Part shown: positions 13,089 to 25,400 of the stretch, one piece after another
Numbering within the stretch: position 1 is the stretch's first letter
Layout: every line of letters begins with the position of its first letter
Assembly: GCF_021018895.1 (NCBI RefSeq)
Contig: NC_079379.1
Coordinates: 20,396,776-20,460,775 of the forward strand
Length of the DNA stretch: 64,000 nt
Origin: Seriola aureovittata
Taxonomy: Eukaryota; Chordata; Actinopteri; Carangiformes; Carangidae
Reading direction: 5' to 3'
Made by a program: the position numbers and the translations under genes
Notes under the pieces: generated by a model
What the model saw: the letters and a program-made list of their open reading frames with translations, nothing else
Database searches by the model: none
What the model was told of the DNA's origin: nothing

Positions 13089-13746
13089 GGGCCAAACCAG
13101 ATGTTAGCATCACTCTGGTTCCCTCGACAAAAAACCAGTGGGATTTTTACATTGGCTTTTGGATTACTGCAGAAAATAAACTGCCACAAACAACAAAAAT
13201 TTTCGACACTTACACATTTTGCTTGGCAGGATAATCTTCACAAATGAACACCACCTTTAAGCCTAAATACAAACGGCAGAAATAAAACATGAATATTAGG
13301 CCATAAACAAAATACACCACAGGTCCATGACTTAAATGTCACCACTACAAAACTTCAAATTTGTAGTTTGATTTAGCGCTTACCTCTTCTACAAAAGCCT
13401 TTCCTCTAACGCAGTTAGAAATAGTTTGCAAAAGCACAAGTATAAACACAACGAGGCTGTAACGTTGAACTGGTAAGTAGATTTGTTTTCGTGTTTTGTG
13501 ATGAAGTTTAACGTCCCTGACAACCTCTGTAGTCTCATTTAACCACTTGTTGGCAACCGGTCTTTTCTAAGAGACATAAAAGCTTAAAGAAATCTGAGCT
13601 GGGGTTTTTACTGAGGTATTTTATGTCGTAGAACAAAACTTAAAAAAGGTATGAGCTTGTGTTAACTACAGACCTTATTTCAGTCATCTAACCAAAAACA
13701 CATAAAAAAAATAAAGACTTCGGGACGAGGGAACTGGAAGTGCTAA
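13089..13746 (+). mobile_element. Long-TIR MITE-like family, copy A
   Basis: The left end has GATGTTAGCATCAC, GGTTCCCTCGACAAA, CAGTGGGATTTTTACATTGG and CTTTTGGATTACTGCAG. The right end has GGGGTTTTTACTGAGGTATT, GAGCTTGTGTTAACTACAG, ATCTAACCAAAAACACAT and GACGAGGGAACTGGAAGTGC. The right end reversed resembles the left (GGTTCCCTCG...GGGTTTTT), so the element has long imperfect inverted repeats. Copies B (16691-17208) and C (56033-56338) share the ends. No transposase. Confidence 0.65.
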
Positions 13747-13749
13747 ATG

Positions 13750-14950
13750 GGTTTTAGGACTCTATTGGTGCAACTTGTAATGAATCGTCTTTGTTATAGC
13801 TGTTTCAAGCATGTTGACATGTGACATCAGATGGTGTTTCTGTGCAGATCTGTCGTCTCTGAATCCATCTCATCTCCCTCTTTGCCACTAATTGCAGCCT
13901 TTTCCATTTTTTATACATCACTTTTGTGCCTGGGAGACTGGGTGATGTTGTTTCAATAAACTCAATACTCTGTGAGAGCTAAAGTGAAACTCAAGTGATG
14001 GAAGTCAATACAACTTCTATGCGGTTTCCTGGAATGCACTGTTCAAATATTGAGCCCTACTTGAATTTTCAAAAGTCCATCTTCCAGTCTTTTCCTGATG
14101 CAAGTTTAGATATTCAAACCCAGTAATTCATGTGCGGATATGAATGTTTCAGTTACGGTGGAGGAAATTAAACTGAATTAATCAAACTCCAGGCACTGTT
14201 GCTATTTCAGGCCCGCCAGGATGAGCTAAGCTAGATTGATACCCCAGTGCATTTGTCAATCTTAAAGTCCTGCTCAAACTGCTTAAAGTCGGTTTCTCTT
14301 TTTTTTTTTTTTTTTCTTCCCTAAATGCAGATTTCTGTGGCGTTTGGCTCATTTCTGCACAGAGAAATTAAATAAAAAAATATCTGTGGGACTTTCTGAT
14401 TGGTCTGGTGAGCATATCTAGCTAATTGTCACTGTTTCTTTTAATGAACTTCACACTGGGAAAGCGGCTTCATGTCTGTATCTACTCTAAAAACATGGTT
14501 CTGAAATGCTGGGAAGAAAATCTATATTTTACACAGTCCGCACAATAAAAATAAAGACATTTATTTTTAATCACAATCAAACCTCTAAATGTATATCTCC
14601 CTCCCTTTGTTTAACAGTTTCAAGTAATCGATAATTAGGCCAACTTTGGAAACATATCGCTTTGTGCAGGCGTGACAAGGTGCCCACAGTTGAAAACCCT
14701 CTTCCTCTACATTTTTGCATATTTTTGTATGTTTAAAATCCCAAGTGAACTGTCTTATCTTCATTATATTCCTCTATTGCTGGATCTCTCCATCCCTGGT
14801 GCTAATGATGCGCCTGAATATCCTCCCTCCTGAGTCCATCGTCTCTTTTCTCTTCCTTTTTTTCTGTCTATCCATCTCTTCTCCACCTCCCTCCTATGTC
14901 TGTGTTCCAGACTCTAATGATGGGGCGATGTATGTGTGGCTGCATGTGAG

Positions 14951-14983
<33 letters not shown>

Positions 14984-15460
14984 TGTAAGATATATCGAGG
15001 CTGAAGGGCTGACAATGAGCTGTCCACCTACAGTGCAGCCAAGCACCCAAGAAGGTGTTATTATGCAGTAAAAAAGGAAATTCACACACATTACACAGTG
15101 TACAGAGAAATGTTGCCACACACTGGGATGCTGAGAAAGAGTGCAAGTCTGCATTAGCATGATTGATCCTCTGATTAACATCAGTGGCCTACACACACCA
15201 CCACAGAAGAGGGTGAGCTAGTAAATGCTTCTGATCATTGTAGAATTTCTTTTCCTTTGTCTGAACTCCGAAGGCAAAAATTCCTCTGTCTGGTTGAGTT
15301 CAGGTTCATGTGCTTTATTTCACCACTACCAGGATTCAGGTGTCTGTATTCACACCGGGGTCAAGGTTTTTTTTTTTTTTTGAAATATGACACAAAATGC
15401 TGAAAGTGGTTTCACAACTAAAGGCTCAGCTGCGACTGACCTTCAATTAAAGTCAAAATG
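13750..15460. other. Gene-free DNA
   Basis: No gene or clear mobile element; a T run at 14300-14316 and the GT tract at 14950 only. Confidence 0.5.
14950..14987. repeat. (GT)n microsatellite
   Basis: GT tract with one A interruption. Confidence 0.95.
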
Positions 15461-15467
15461 GCCCTCA

Positions 15468-15580
15468 TTTATCACAGCATCGCTGACACCATGGGAAACT
15501 GCACCACAACCACCATAAAAACTTCAATCTCAAAATGTAACATGGCAAGCACCGGCAGCGTACGCTCACGGCTGTTCGCG
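15468..15580 (+). repeat. Possible third CCTCATTTAT-type repeat fragment
   Basis: GGCCCTCATTTATCAC at 15470 resembles the end of the two repeats above, and a GCGTACGCTCACGG block follows near 15558. Only these landmarks agree, so membership is tentative. Confidence 0.25.
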
Positions 15581-16089
15581 TAAATCGACACATTCATCTT
15601 CACGGTCGTATAGATTTTCAACTGGAGAATACAATACTGAAAACATCTTGAAGTTTGAGTATCATGCGTCTGAGAAGAAGTCTGAGAAGAAGTGGGACCA
15701 GCTCTCTGAGATGTGGCTGTTTCATAAAAGAGCTTTCTTCAAGAGGGAAAGCCTCCAGTGCACTAAGAGATGAAGGAGCAGCAAATCTATTTCTTATAAA
15801 AGGTTCAGTGATGTTTACACAGGGTGACTAGGGAGGCTGAGGAAGGAGTCTGACTTCATCCTGCTGTTGATGAAACCCGCTGTGTATGTGGGGTGTGATC
15901 ATGTTGAAACACGGGAAGATGGCGAGGGTGGAGTGTTTACACCGCAGGATGAAGTTGGTTCTGTGACATGACCTTGTGTGCCTCATGGCGTGGTCATACC
16001 GAGCAATCCTCAGATGCAAACACTCACAGCACAACGCCAACAAACCATGAACGATCCTGCAGACGGTCGCAGACACTGAGCAACTCACA

Positions 16090-16320
16090 CGTGTGGTGTT
16101 TTTCCACCATATGCTACCGACTCCACTCGACTCCACTTCACTTCACTCAGCTCTACTCCACCAGTCAGTAGTCTGTGTAGTGTTTTTATGGAGGTGCTAC
16201 CAGGCACCTTTTGGAAAACCAAAACAGGCTCCTCTGCCAGTACCGAGCAGAGGAGAAGGGCTAACGTTGATTGGTCCATTAGTGGTGTGTACCAGTGCAC
16301 CTCTTTAGTGTCAGAGAGGT
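16090..16320 (+). repeat. PIF/Harbinger-like MITE fragment (tentative)
   Basis: The run of CTCCACTCGACTCCACTTCA-like pentamers, followed by TTTTTATGGAGGTGCTACCAGG and a GCAGAGGAG / TTGATTGGTCC block, resembles the degenerate terminal region of non-autonomous PIF/Harbinger elements that are common in fish. No transposase or target duplication was identified. Confidence 0.35.
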
Positions 16321-16690
16321 CAGTGGCAGGGCTTGACTTCATTAAAACTTTTTTAGCCAGTGTCATTAATTATGAAGCTGTTATATGAGTATAAATAGTT
16401 TCTATTTGTTAAACAGATTTACAGAAGGTATTTTCACATAAAACATATATAGGTTATATTAAAGGCAAATATGTTTTTCATTTTTAAATAATTCAGGTTA
16501 TTTAGAAAAGTAGAGGTAGGACAAAACAAAAAGAGAATGAAATTGTTCATCTGAAGATTTGAAATGAGGATTTTAGGATTTGGTAACTTACTTCAACTTA
16601 TAGTTGAAGAGCATCAAGCAGGAAACAGGTCATTAAAGTGAAAAACATAATTTACCTCAATGACAGATTTCCATAACCATCTATCATTCA

Positions 16691-17208
16691 CACTTCCAGT
16701 TCCCTCATCCAGAAGTCTATGGGTTTTTTGAATGGGTTTTTGGTTAGATGACTGAAATAATGTCTGTGGTTAACACAAGCTCAAGACATTTTCACATTTT
16801 ATTCTCTGACATAAAATACGTCAGTAAAAACCCCAGGTGTAATTTTTAAGCTTTTACATCTGTTAAAAAAAGGCCAAAATATTACTAGCTTTGTGTGAGG
16901 AAAGGCTTTGTAGGTGTTGTTGGTAGGTAAGAGGTAAATCAAACTAGTCAAGTGGACAAGTTTAGTGGTTGTGACGCTGAAGTCATGCCACCATGTTGTA
17001 GCTCTTTCATAGCCTAACATTAGCTTTTTACTTGTAATGATTGTACGTTGTCTTCAAAAACCATAAAAAGGTGTTGATTTGTGAAGATTATCCTGCTGAA
17101 AAAAGCGTGTAAGTATTATTTTCTGTAATAATCCAAAAGCCAATATAAAAATCCCACTGGCTTTTTGTCGAGGGAACCGCGATGATGATGCTAACATCTG
17201 GGTTGGCC
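16691..17208 (-). mobile_element. Long-TIR MITE-like family, copy B
   Basis: This is the reverse orientation of copy A: the left end CACTTCCAGTTCCCTC, TCTATGGGTTTTTTGAATGG and GACTGAAATAATGTCTGTGG mirror the right end of A. The right end (GATTATCCTGCTGAA, AATCCCACTGG, GTCGAGGGAACCGC, GCTAACATCTGGGTTGGCC) mirrors its left end. The middle (16870-17040) is unlike copy A, so the internal parts differ. Confidence 0.65.
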
Positions 17209-17486
17209 AACAAAAATACGTCATCCCTGCAGCAATTAAGATGTAATTTTGTTTCAAAGCAAGCACCAAACTTTCTTGCTGTAACAAATAATTTATGTGA
17301 TTGATTGTTTATATTTGCTGAAGATACTAAAGCAGATACGTTTCCGAACAAGACAAACTCATAATGTTGAATACACACTTTGCATTAAAGTTTATTAAAT
17401 ATCCTTCTTTTTTCTCTAAATTGGCTGCAGTACAACATTAACTTCTTTAATCTCCATGTTGCAGAATAATGAACAGTCCTGCAGTT

Positions 17487-17506
17487 GTGTGTGTGTGTGT
17501 GTGTGT
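17487..17506. repeat. Short (GT)n microsatellite
   Basis: About 10 GT units. A 12-base G run lies nearby at 17866-17877. Confidence 0.9.
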
Positions 17507-17672
17507 TTTTGATGCGTGTGTTCATCTAGTTGATCGCTCATATTTGATGATTGTAAATACAGTATGTGATAGCGTCTGTTTGTGCCCTGCAGATGAAATC
17601 ACTGCTTTTCTGACTGGACATTCACATCACGGCTTTATTGCAACAAAAACAAACATTTGAATTTGGTGGTTC

Positions 17673-17719
17673 GGTTCTGCTCCGGTGCTCCAGAAACATC
17701 GAAGCATCGGAGCAGAACC
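17673..17719. other. Near-perfect 17-bp hairpin
   Basis: The arms GGTTCTGCTCCGGTGCT (17673-17689) and AGCATCGGAGCAGAACC (17703-17719) pair over all 17 positions, with one G-T wobble, around a 13-base loop. The flanks do not pair. No known RNA family is recognised; the stem is shorter than in a usual miRNA precursor. Confidence 0.7.
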
Positions 17720-20700
17720 ATTGTCCCCCCACCCACCCACCTCCCTCACGCCCATACCAGCAGAGTCTTAGGTACACAGCAATGAACAAGAACACATATA
17801 GAGAAACACTTTGATTTCACCTGAATCTAAATGCTAATGCAGGAGGAGGCTGGGGAAGCGCGCGTGGGGGGGGGGGGTTTAACTTTGCAGTGTAGTAGGC
17901 ACCAAAACCTTTTACATTATATTGATCACCTAGTTGATAGATCACAGTCATATATGATTGAATGGTGAATTGAACATGTGCTCTGTATATTAATCAACCT
18001 CTGGGCAGGGTCTGGTTTGCTTCATATTCAGCACGGTGCTCTATTTAGAGAGAAGCAGGCAAAATAAAGTACAGCTAAAATTTGAACATGCATCTAGAAA
18101 GTCAAAGAAGAGAAAGAGGAGAGAGCAGGGCCTGGGTCAGCGGCTCCTGAGGGGCGGGACCGGGTCAGAAAATGAGAATGAACAGGTCACACGATAACTT
18201 CCTGCCTAGGAGGAAGGAGGAGTGTGGTCACCAGCTGCAGTTAGCGGGCTTCATTGTTGTCATAATGATTCAAATTCGAATGTGTGACAGGAAACATCCC
18301 TCTGCGAATGAACTGCTCACATCTCAAAGGAGTTATTGGTTTGTATGAATCGATCACAAGCAAAACGATGCTGGGAACCACCACACTGACAGAATAATGG
18401 CAGGAATGAAGAAAGACGTGAATTACTTGAACAAAGTCAAGACAATCTTCGACAAAGCACCTGAGTCATGTACAACTTCTGTCTCATCCAACTGTAATAA
18501 CAAAATTAATTTCGACTAAGATTGCTGCTTTGAAGAACTTTTTCCTGTTATTCACTATATTTCATTATTATATTTAAACATAACACGACAATCATCTCCT
18601 GCCATATATGGTTGTCATTACAGTAAAGTTGCAGGTGACCCTCTGATGCCCATCTTTACCTTCCACTAACTTTTGGGATTGAGCTGTTGAACCTGAAGTT
18701 ACAAATTCAATAGATACTTTTTTATTTTACCTAGAGATTGCATGCTGATGTACACATCGTCACTTCAGCTCGACTGTTACTTTCAAGCAGCTGAGCTGCA
18801 GATAAAACAGATAAAGCAGTTATCCCCTTTAAAATCCCCAGTGACCTACACGCTGCAGAGGTATACAAGTTAAGCAAATAGCAACACAATATAAAACTGT
18901 GTTTGGTTTCTGTCTAGCAGCCGCCTCCAGAAGCCAATAAGTCTTTGTTTTAACTGCTACATAAAGTGTGTATCTTTAAAGCTTTTCATAAACCGCAGTT
19001 GTCATTTTAGTAGATCTAATCTAATATCTGCACAGCTCTAGGAACCTGCTCATGTAGCTCTTTAGCTTAAATGCACCGCTATGATTATGACACACAGATA
19101 TTCAAGATCTACTTCTTTACATAAAAACTGACATTTCCTACAAGTTAAGTTTTAATATTGTTGACCTTGAGCTTTCAGTTCTCACAAAAATGACACGTGA
19201 TCCACTGTTTTCCTGCAGCCCCCTCCTTCGCTGTGGACATGATAATTATATTTTCAGCATGATCAATTTTTCACCACGGCCAATCCCATTTAAGCTTACA
19301 GACAACAGATAATAAAAAAACCCTCATGATTCAATGTTTTTGTTCATATTCATTACTACATCCAGGAATTTGACTTTAATATCTGTTTTCAGCTGCTGGT
19401 GCCAGAATCCATTCCTCCAAACTGTATCAAATACCATACTGTAATCAATAAAAGACCAGAAAAGGCAAAACAATACAGATCAATATGTTTCAGTAGGAAG
19501 ATGTGATCAGTGCTGGAGGAACCTTTTATAAGTCCTGGGTTTCCTTAAGGATGGAGGATAGTATCATCCTCACAAAACTAAAACAGACTTACATTCAATA
19601 AATCTGGGAAACTAACTTATTTAACAATAAAAAATACATCTCAGTACCAGTTTATAATCATTCCTCCATCATTTATTTAAATTAGTTGCACAAACACCTC
19701 TAAGTATAATGTAATACTATTTAATGGCATTACAAACTACAGCTTCTAAATTTACTAATTGTGTTGAATCAACACCACGATAAGTGTGTCTAATAAACTG
19801 GTCAGGAAATATGAAGGCAAAAAAGCAGAGCAGGAAAATCTAATGTGTGAGCATCTTAACCGTAGCCAGCGCAGTTATCTAATCAAGCAAAAACCTTTCG
19901 GGGCTGAAAGATGAAGCCAACACGGAAGTGCCAAAAGCTGCAGTTCCTCGAATGACCACTTGAGTCTAGCTCCAACAGCCTGGTACGAAAAACAGTTTTG
20001 GTCTCTATAGCTAATCTGCTGACTGTGATTGGCTCTTTAATTCATGCACCATCCACTGGCTCACTTGCAAGCTGACTAGTAACTTCCAATTATATTCATG
20101 AAGGTGTAGAGTGCAGCCTTTATAATTGTACCCTGACACTTTGCACTACTCTGCTGATATGTGTATGCTATATGCTTCAGTTATTCAATAGCTGCCAGTA
20201 GAGAGGTGCAGTACCTGGCCAGATGCAAATCACCAACACCACAGCTCCAAGTCGGCACCCTAACCCCTCAGCCACCGTGTTGCCCACATATTTTGGTATT
20301 GTTGAATTAAATAATGGTTTATGGTCACGTATGTGTCTGCAGCTTGGATTCCCTCAAAGAGCCTTTCCCTCTAGATCTAAGTGAATAACCTTTTCCTATA
20401 AATCAATTCTTAAACATATGTTTGGATATGTAATGTGACGGATGGCATAAAACCCAAGGCAATCAGATAAGAGAACAGTTCTTTGTTAGTCGGTTTGGAC
20501 TGGAAAATCTAAAGGGGGTCTGGTTGTTAGGCCTCTTTTAAGGCTGACATGCTGCTAATTGCGATTTGGCTCCATTGTGCCTTTGTGATGTAGTTCCTTC
20601 AAAATCAGCCCCCCCCCTCCTTTTTTTTTGTAGCATTTCCATTATTTTGTCCATCGCTTGGATCCCTCGGAGCGGCAGACTAGTTCAAAGGGAATTGCAA

Positions 20701-21615
20701 CATGTTTGTGGAGTCTGGCTCTGACCGGTGCTAATTTGTTGCTGCAAATCTAATTTCTCATAATGTTAATGATGTTAATCTCAACTTTCTGCCTTGCATT
20801 AGGAAAACAAAAAGGATTGCAGCGGTGAACTGTTTTTTTTGCATGTGACAGACTTTCTGATTTTAAAGAAATTGCCTTTGTTAAGTGTCAGGTTTCATCA
20901 TGTGGCATGAATAATATTTATCTGTGTTATGTCACCATGTGGCTCTAGATGATACAACTGCTCGTCCTCCTGACCGCTGAGAATACTCGTCCCAGTCCAG
21001 ATGTGAGATTGATCTTCACGGTGCAAACTGGGATCAAACTGATAAATGTTTTATTTTTCAGGGAAATTAGTGCAGATTCATTTTTGCGATCCAAATGGGT
21101 CACACAGTCCCTTGATGAATGAGATGTTGCTTGATAAATGTGTTTGCTTGCCCCGCGTTAATAAGAGAACTTGACTCGTGTTTGATCATTTTTTACCACT
21201 TGCTCCCGTTCGTTTTTAGCCGCACAAAGACGTATGGTTCTCATCTGCATCTGTGGGGAAACAAAGCGATAAGGCAATGTGGGATGACTCTAGTTTGTGT
21301 CAGAGCTTCACACCCCACCCCCCTTCTTCGCAACATCTGGATAATCACCCAGGTGCTACACTGTCCCCAATCGTTTTCGACAGGGGCCCCCGCTCTCAGC
21401 GAGTGTGGCCTCACATGTAGGAAGCAAAGCAGAGAGCCACAGCGAGCGTCTTTTAGCATTCATGTATTCACTCAGAAGTCAGTCAAAGCAGCAAAAAAGC
21501 TGTGAACACAGCCAACTGGGGATCTCAGGGAAACAGGTCTCGTCCCATTTCATCCTTTATGAATCAAAGCGTACTCCAGGACTTGGATTGAGAACAATGA
21601 CCCTGGAATGGGACG

Positions 21616-21653
21616 CCATCCATCCATCCATCCATCCATCCATCCATCCATCC
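21616..21653. repeat. (ATCC)n microsatellite
   Basis: About nine CATC/ATCC tetramers in a row. Confidence 0.95.
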
Positions 21654-22313
21654 TGCCGCTCAATGCAAATGTGATGATGGCTGTGTTTTTGTTTCTGTTG
21701 AGCAAGGCTCAAATGCATGGCTTCTGCGTTTCTGTACAGGGCAACAGCAACAGAGTCTCAAATGTGACTGCAAGGTGTCAACCCCTGAACTCATTACGGC
21801 TGATAAGTTGTCGGCGTGGGGTGGAGGTGACAGCCACGCAGTTAACGAGGGAGAGGCACCGAGAGCGCCATAGGAGTTGGAGCTTTGTCCTTACTCCCAC
21901 ACTCAGCAGCTCTCTCCTGGATTCCCAGCCATTGTTCTCTAATAAGCGGCGGCTTCTTGCCGTTGCTCACATGCCTGTTTGTGTGTGTAACATCCATCCA
22001 TAACAACATCATTATCAGGTTTTGTTTGAAGCCCTTCTTACCTCTCCCTCTCCCCCTTTTCTCTCTCTCTTCCCTCCCCCTCCTCTGCCTCATCTGCTCA
22101 TCCTTGGCAGGCTCAGGTAAACCGGCGCAGAGGAGAGGAAGCAGAGGGAAGGGAGAAGGAGGGGAAGACGTGGAGTGAAGAAACTGTGTTGGCTGCATTA
22201 GCATATCAGACACATGGTGAGGGCTGGAGATTGGGTACTGGAGCAGATGTCGATTTACATATTCAACGTCGAGCCAGAGGTGCATGTGTACATAAGTGTG
22301 TGTGCATATATGT

Positions 22314-22314
<1 letters not shown>

Positions 22315-22346
<32 letters not shown>
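22315..22346. repeat. (GT)n microsatellite
   Basis: About 16 units. Confidence 0.95.
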
Positions 22347-22348
<2 letters not shown>

Positions 22349-23100
22349 GGAGGGAAAAAAAATCTAAAATAAAGTAGTGGATGCCATCGGTGTGAAAGAG
22401 GCATGGGTGGAGCAGAAGTGGATGGACTGGAAAGAAATGAGGGTGGAATCACAATCAAGAGGAAACGCTCCCATCCGCCCGACCTGACCGGCGACACTCG
22501 TTTCACTGCGAGAGAGTAAATGAATCTCTTTGTTTTACGGAGTGAGATTAGCATAAAAGGAAGCGATGGCTGTGATTGACGGGTGTGTTTTGCAGACTTT
22601 TTGGCAGGCTCAGGGAGCTGATCAAAGCCTGAAAAGCTGTCTGACAGTATTGATGTAGTTAATTAGAGTAAACACAGACCACTCACACGCCGCCTTGTTA
22701 TCTGCTACTCACACACACACATGCGCTAATATGTTGTCTTTATCTCTCTATTCAGCAGCCTGAAACGTGAAACCGCTCTTATCTACCTCTCTGTTTGTGT
22801 TTAAGGGTTCTGAAGATTTTTTTATATTCCGTCCCTTGTTTTAAATGCTTTCTGCTGCTTCTCTCTACTCTTTATAGACCGACAGGTCCCTGCGTTTCTT
22901 TCTGACCTCTGTCTTTCGTTTTCTGTGAAGCGTCCGGACTCTGTACTAGATTCAATTTCTCTCTGCGTCTCTTTCGGGGGGGGGTTGCAGGGAAGAAGCC
23001 ACAACGACGAGGAAACGAAACACACATAAATCGCACTCCAGAGTTATTATTCTGCACATGTTGAACATGCAGTCAGTCTTGCATCTACTATAGGACAAGG

Positions 23101-23147
23101 TGAACATGGTTTCAAACCGTGAATCCATGTTCACCCCCCCGGGGGGT
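23101..23147. repeat. Nested palindromes
   Basis: TGAACATGG (23101-23109) pairs with CCATGTTCA (23125-23133). Inside it, GGTTTCAAACC forms a second small palindrome, and directly after it ACCCCCCCCGGGGGGT forms a third. Confidence 0.6.
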
Positions 23148-24059
23148 ATTGGGTTCCTCTGATTTTGAAATTTTTTGTGCCTTTAAAATCTTTTGGTCTG
23201 ACATGAAATCAAACCCCATTTTTCTTCATGTTTATGGTTTTTTGCAGTCTCTGCAATTTTTTTTTCCACGAAAGACTTTAATTTTAATTCAATTTAATGT
23301 GCCATCGCCACGCTGCATTGAGATTGCCTTCACATGCAGGAAGGATTCAGAGGAAACGACGCATGCATCCAATCTAATTTTATCTCATTGATACCAACCT
23401 CACTGTTTGCTCTCTTTACATATCAGAGCTGTAATAACTTCCTACTAATGCAAACCCAGTATCTCCCCTGCTGATGACAAAACACAGGGGGCTTTTATTG
23501 TGGCAGGGAGGCGTCTATTGTAAAGCAGCAAATGCAATGTATTTGTAACTGTGGTAAACACCATCACCTATTTGCATAAAGTTGAAGTTAAAATTGTAGG
23601 AATCTGAAGCAGCAGATGGTTTAATTAAAATCTGTTTTTTGGGGGGGGCAATAGATCCAGTAAGTGGCGGTTCAGTTGTGTGTGTATATGGATACATAAA
23701 TAGTAGAAATTAATTAATGTATACAGATATGTGTGCACAGAAACAGACTAATTATCACCATCATACATAGCTTACATAGCTGTGCAGTACGATGTATATG
23801 CACACATGCAACACACCCTACAATATATACACTTACACAATTCTACACACACCCGCCATGCAGTATACAGTATACAATTTACTGTATTAGGTGTTATCAG
23901 ACACCCCCCCCAGGGGCAATATGTGTTGGTGCCTTTGGCGGAAGAATATTCTCCCCAGACTGACCGTGTCTCAAACACAACAGTCATCCGCCGGAGTCCG
24001 GTTGTGTTTGTGCCTGTGGCGTTGCTGTAGACCGAAACCCGCAAGACAGCTGCCACCTT

Positions 24060-24524
24060 CAGGGCCTTCGTCTCTCTCTCCCTCCATCTCCATCAATCCT
24101 TCACCCCTGGCTCGCAATCACCTCCTCTGTGTCTCCATCCCTCTCTCTCTCTCTTGGTCATTCCTCTTTCTCGATTCTATCTTCCAGTTTTTCCCTCGCC
24201 TTTCCCTTTTGCAATCCCACTCTCTCACCTTTTTTTGCATCCGTTGTCCTCCATCTTTCTTGCCTTTCCCTCTTTCTGTGCCCCCTGCATCAGACTTGCT
24301 CCGCTCTCGCACTCAATATTGTATTGATTGGTTTCCCTCTGTGTTCTCTGACCTTGCTGTAATAGTGCCAGAGAGGTCACGGCGGATAGATTTCTCTGAA
24401 AAAGACACTGTCATGTTCGGTAATCTGCGGTTGCACCGTGCCAATTAACGACAAATAGACCGCAGACCTTCCTCATTTAGCTTTTGTACAGGCTAAATGC
24501 ATTTTGGTACCTGAGGTGCAGCAG

Positions 24525-24581
<57 letters not shown>

Positions 24582-25400
24582 GGGGGCGACTCTTCAGGTG
24601 AGTGAAAATGGACATGAGAGAGATCCCAGTGCTGCTGCGGAGGACTGAATAGCAGCGAAACAGACAGAGGGATTTTAAAAGAGCACAACTGAAAAGTATT
24701 ACGCCGCTGAAGGCCGTGAATTACATAGAGAGAGGGAGAGATCAGGGATACATGGTTATTTCTGTCTCTTTCTCCCTCTTTTGCTTACATTTCTGTCTGC
24801 TCTTCCCTGCTGAATTCACTGTTGATATGCGAATACCGGAAAAACACATCCTCTGGCCAGACAGACCGCCACGAGTCCCCGAACACACACACTGCAACGC
24901 ACAAAACACACACCGAAACACACAGAAGCTCCGCATCAGCCGCCCCTGAGGAATGCTTCTTTCACAGATGGTGTGAGAAAATTCAGTGCTTCCATAGTGA
25001 CACCCTCATGAAACTTTAAGCCCCTCCACCCCGCCCCCCCACTCATCCCCACACTCTCTCCCCCTTCAATCTCAGGCATCGTTTTCTCATCCTTCTCCCT
25101 GCTGTTCCAACTCATCTCCGTTCTCTTTCTCTCCTTTTATCACCCGCTTGTTCTCGCTTCTTTTCCAGTGTCCTTATCGACAGCCCCCCCCCCCCCTCCT
25201 CTTTTGCTGTCAATAAAACTTCCAAACATGTCTACCCTCATTTGTGTGCCCTTCCCTCTCTCCTGCAGCTTTTCCCAGTAGCTTTTTTCCCCCTTTGCTT
25301 TAAGGTCAGACTACTCTATTCCCACTCTCCCACCCCACCCCCACTCCCATTTTGCTGGTCCCTTTCTCCCAGTTCCTCTTTCAGCACAGTGCTGTCATTG
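24060..25400. other. Pyrimidine-rich gene-free region
   Basis: Long C/T-rich stretches (24065-24300 and 25020-25400) with runs such as CTCTCTCTCTCT and a C run at 25185-25196. The open frames through them, including one of 185 codons, are serine-, proline- and leucine-rich translations of simple sequence. No gene seen. Confidence 0.6.
24526..24586. repeat. (GT)n followed by a 22-base G run
   Basis: About 19 GT units run straight into an unbroken poly-G tract. Confidence 0.9.

Larger units (their letters stand above)
17900..24060. other. Gene-free DNA with few repeats
   Basis: A long stretch with almost no transposon text until the microsatellites at 21.6-22.3 kb. The portion 20440-20900 looks like well-kept, complex DNA. 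No exon is supported. Repeat-like text (CCAACACGGAAGTGCC, AGTCTAGCTCCAACAGCC) occurs at 19910-19990. Confidence 0.45.

Noticed and set aside
15828..16136. A 102-codon minus-strand frame as a Harbinger protein
   Set aside because: Cysteine-rich but with no Myb-like or DDE motif; next to a MITE-like patch but not convincingly coding.
17673..17719. A microRNA precursor
   Set aside because: The stem is 17 bp with unpaired flanks, shorter than a normal precursor; kept only as an unexplained hairpin.
21616..21653. CRISPR-like array
   Set aside because: It is a simple tetranucleotide microsatellite with no spacers; the genome is eukaryotic.
21842..22285. A 147-codon minus-strand open frame
   Set aside because: No recognisable domain; composition follows a CT-rich tract; no homologous motif or good start.
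23891..24448. A 185-codon plus-strand open frame
   Set aside because: Serine/proline/leucine-rich translation of a CT-rich tract; overlapping frames are open too.
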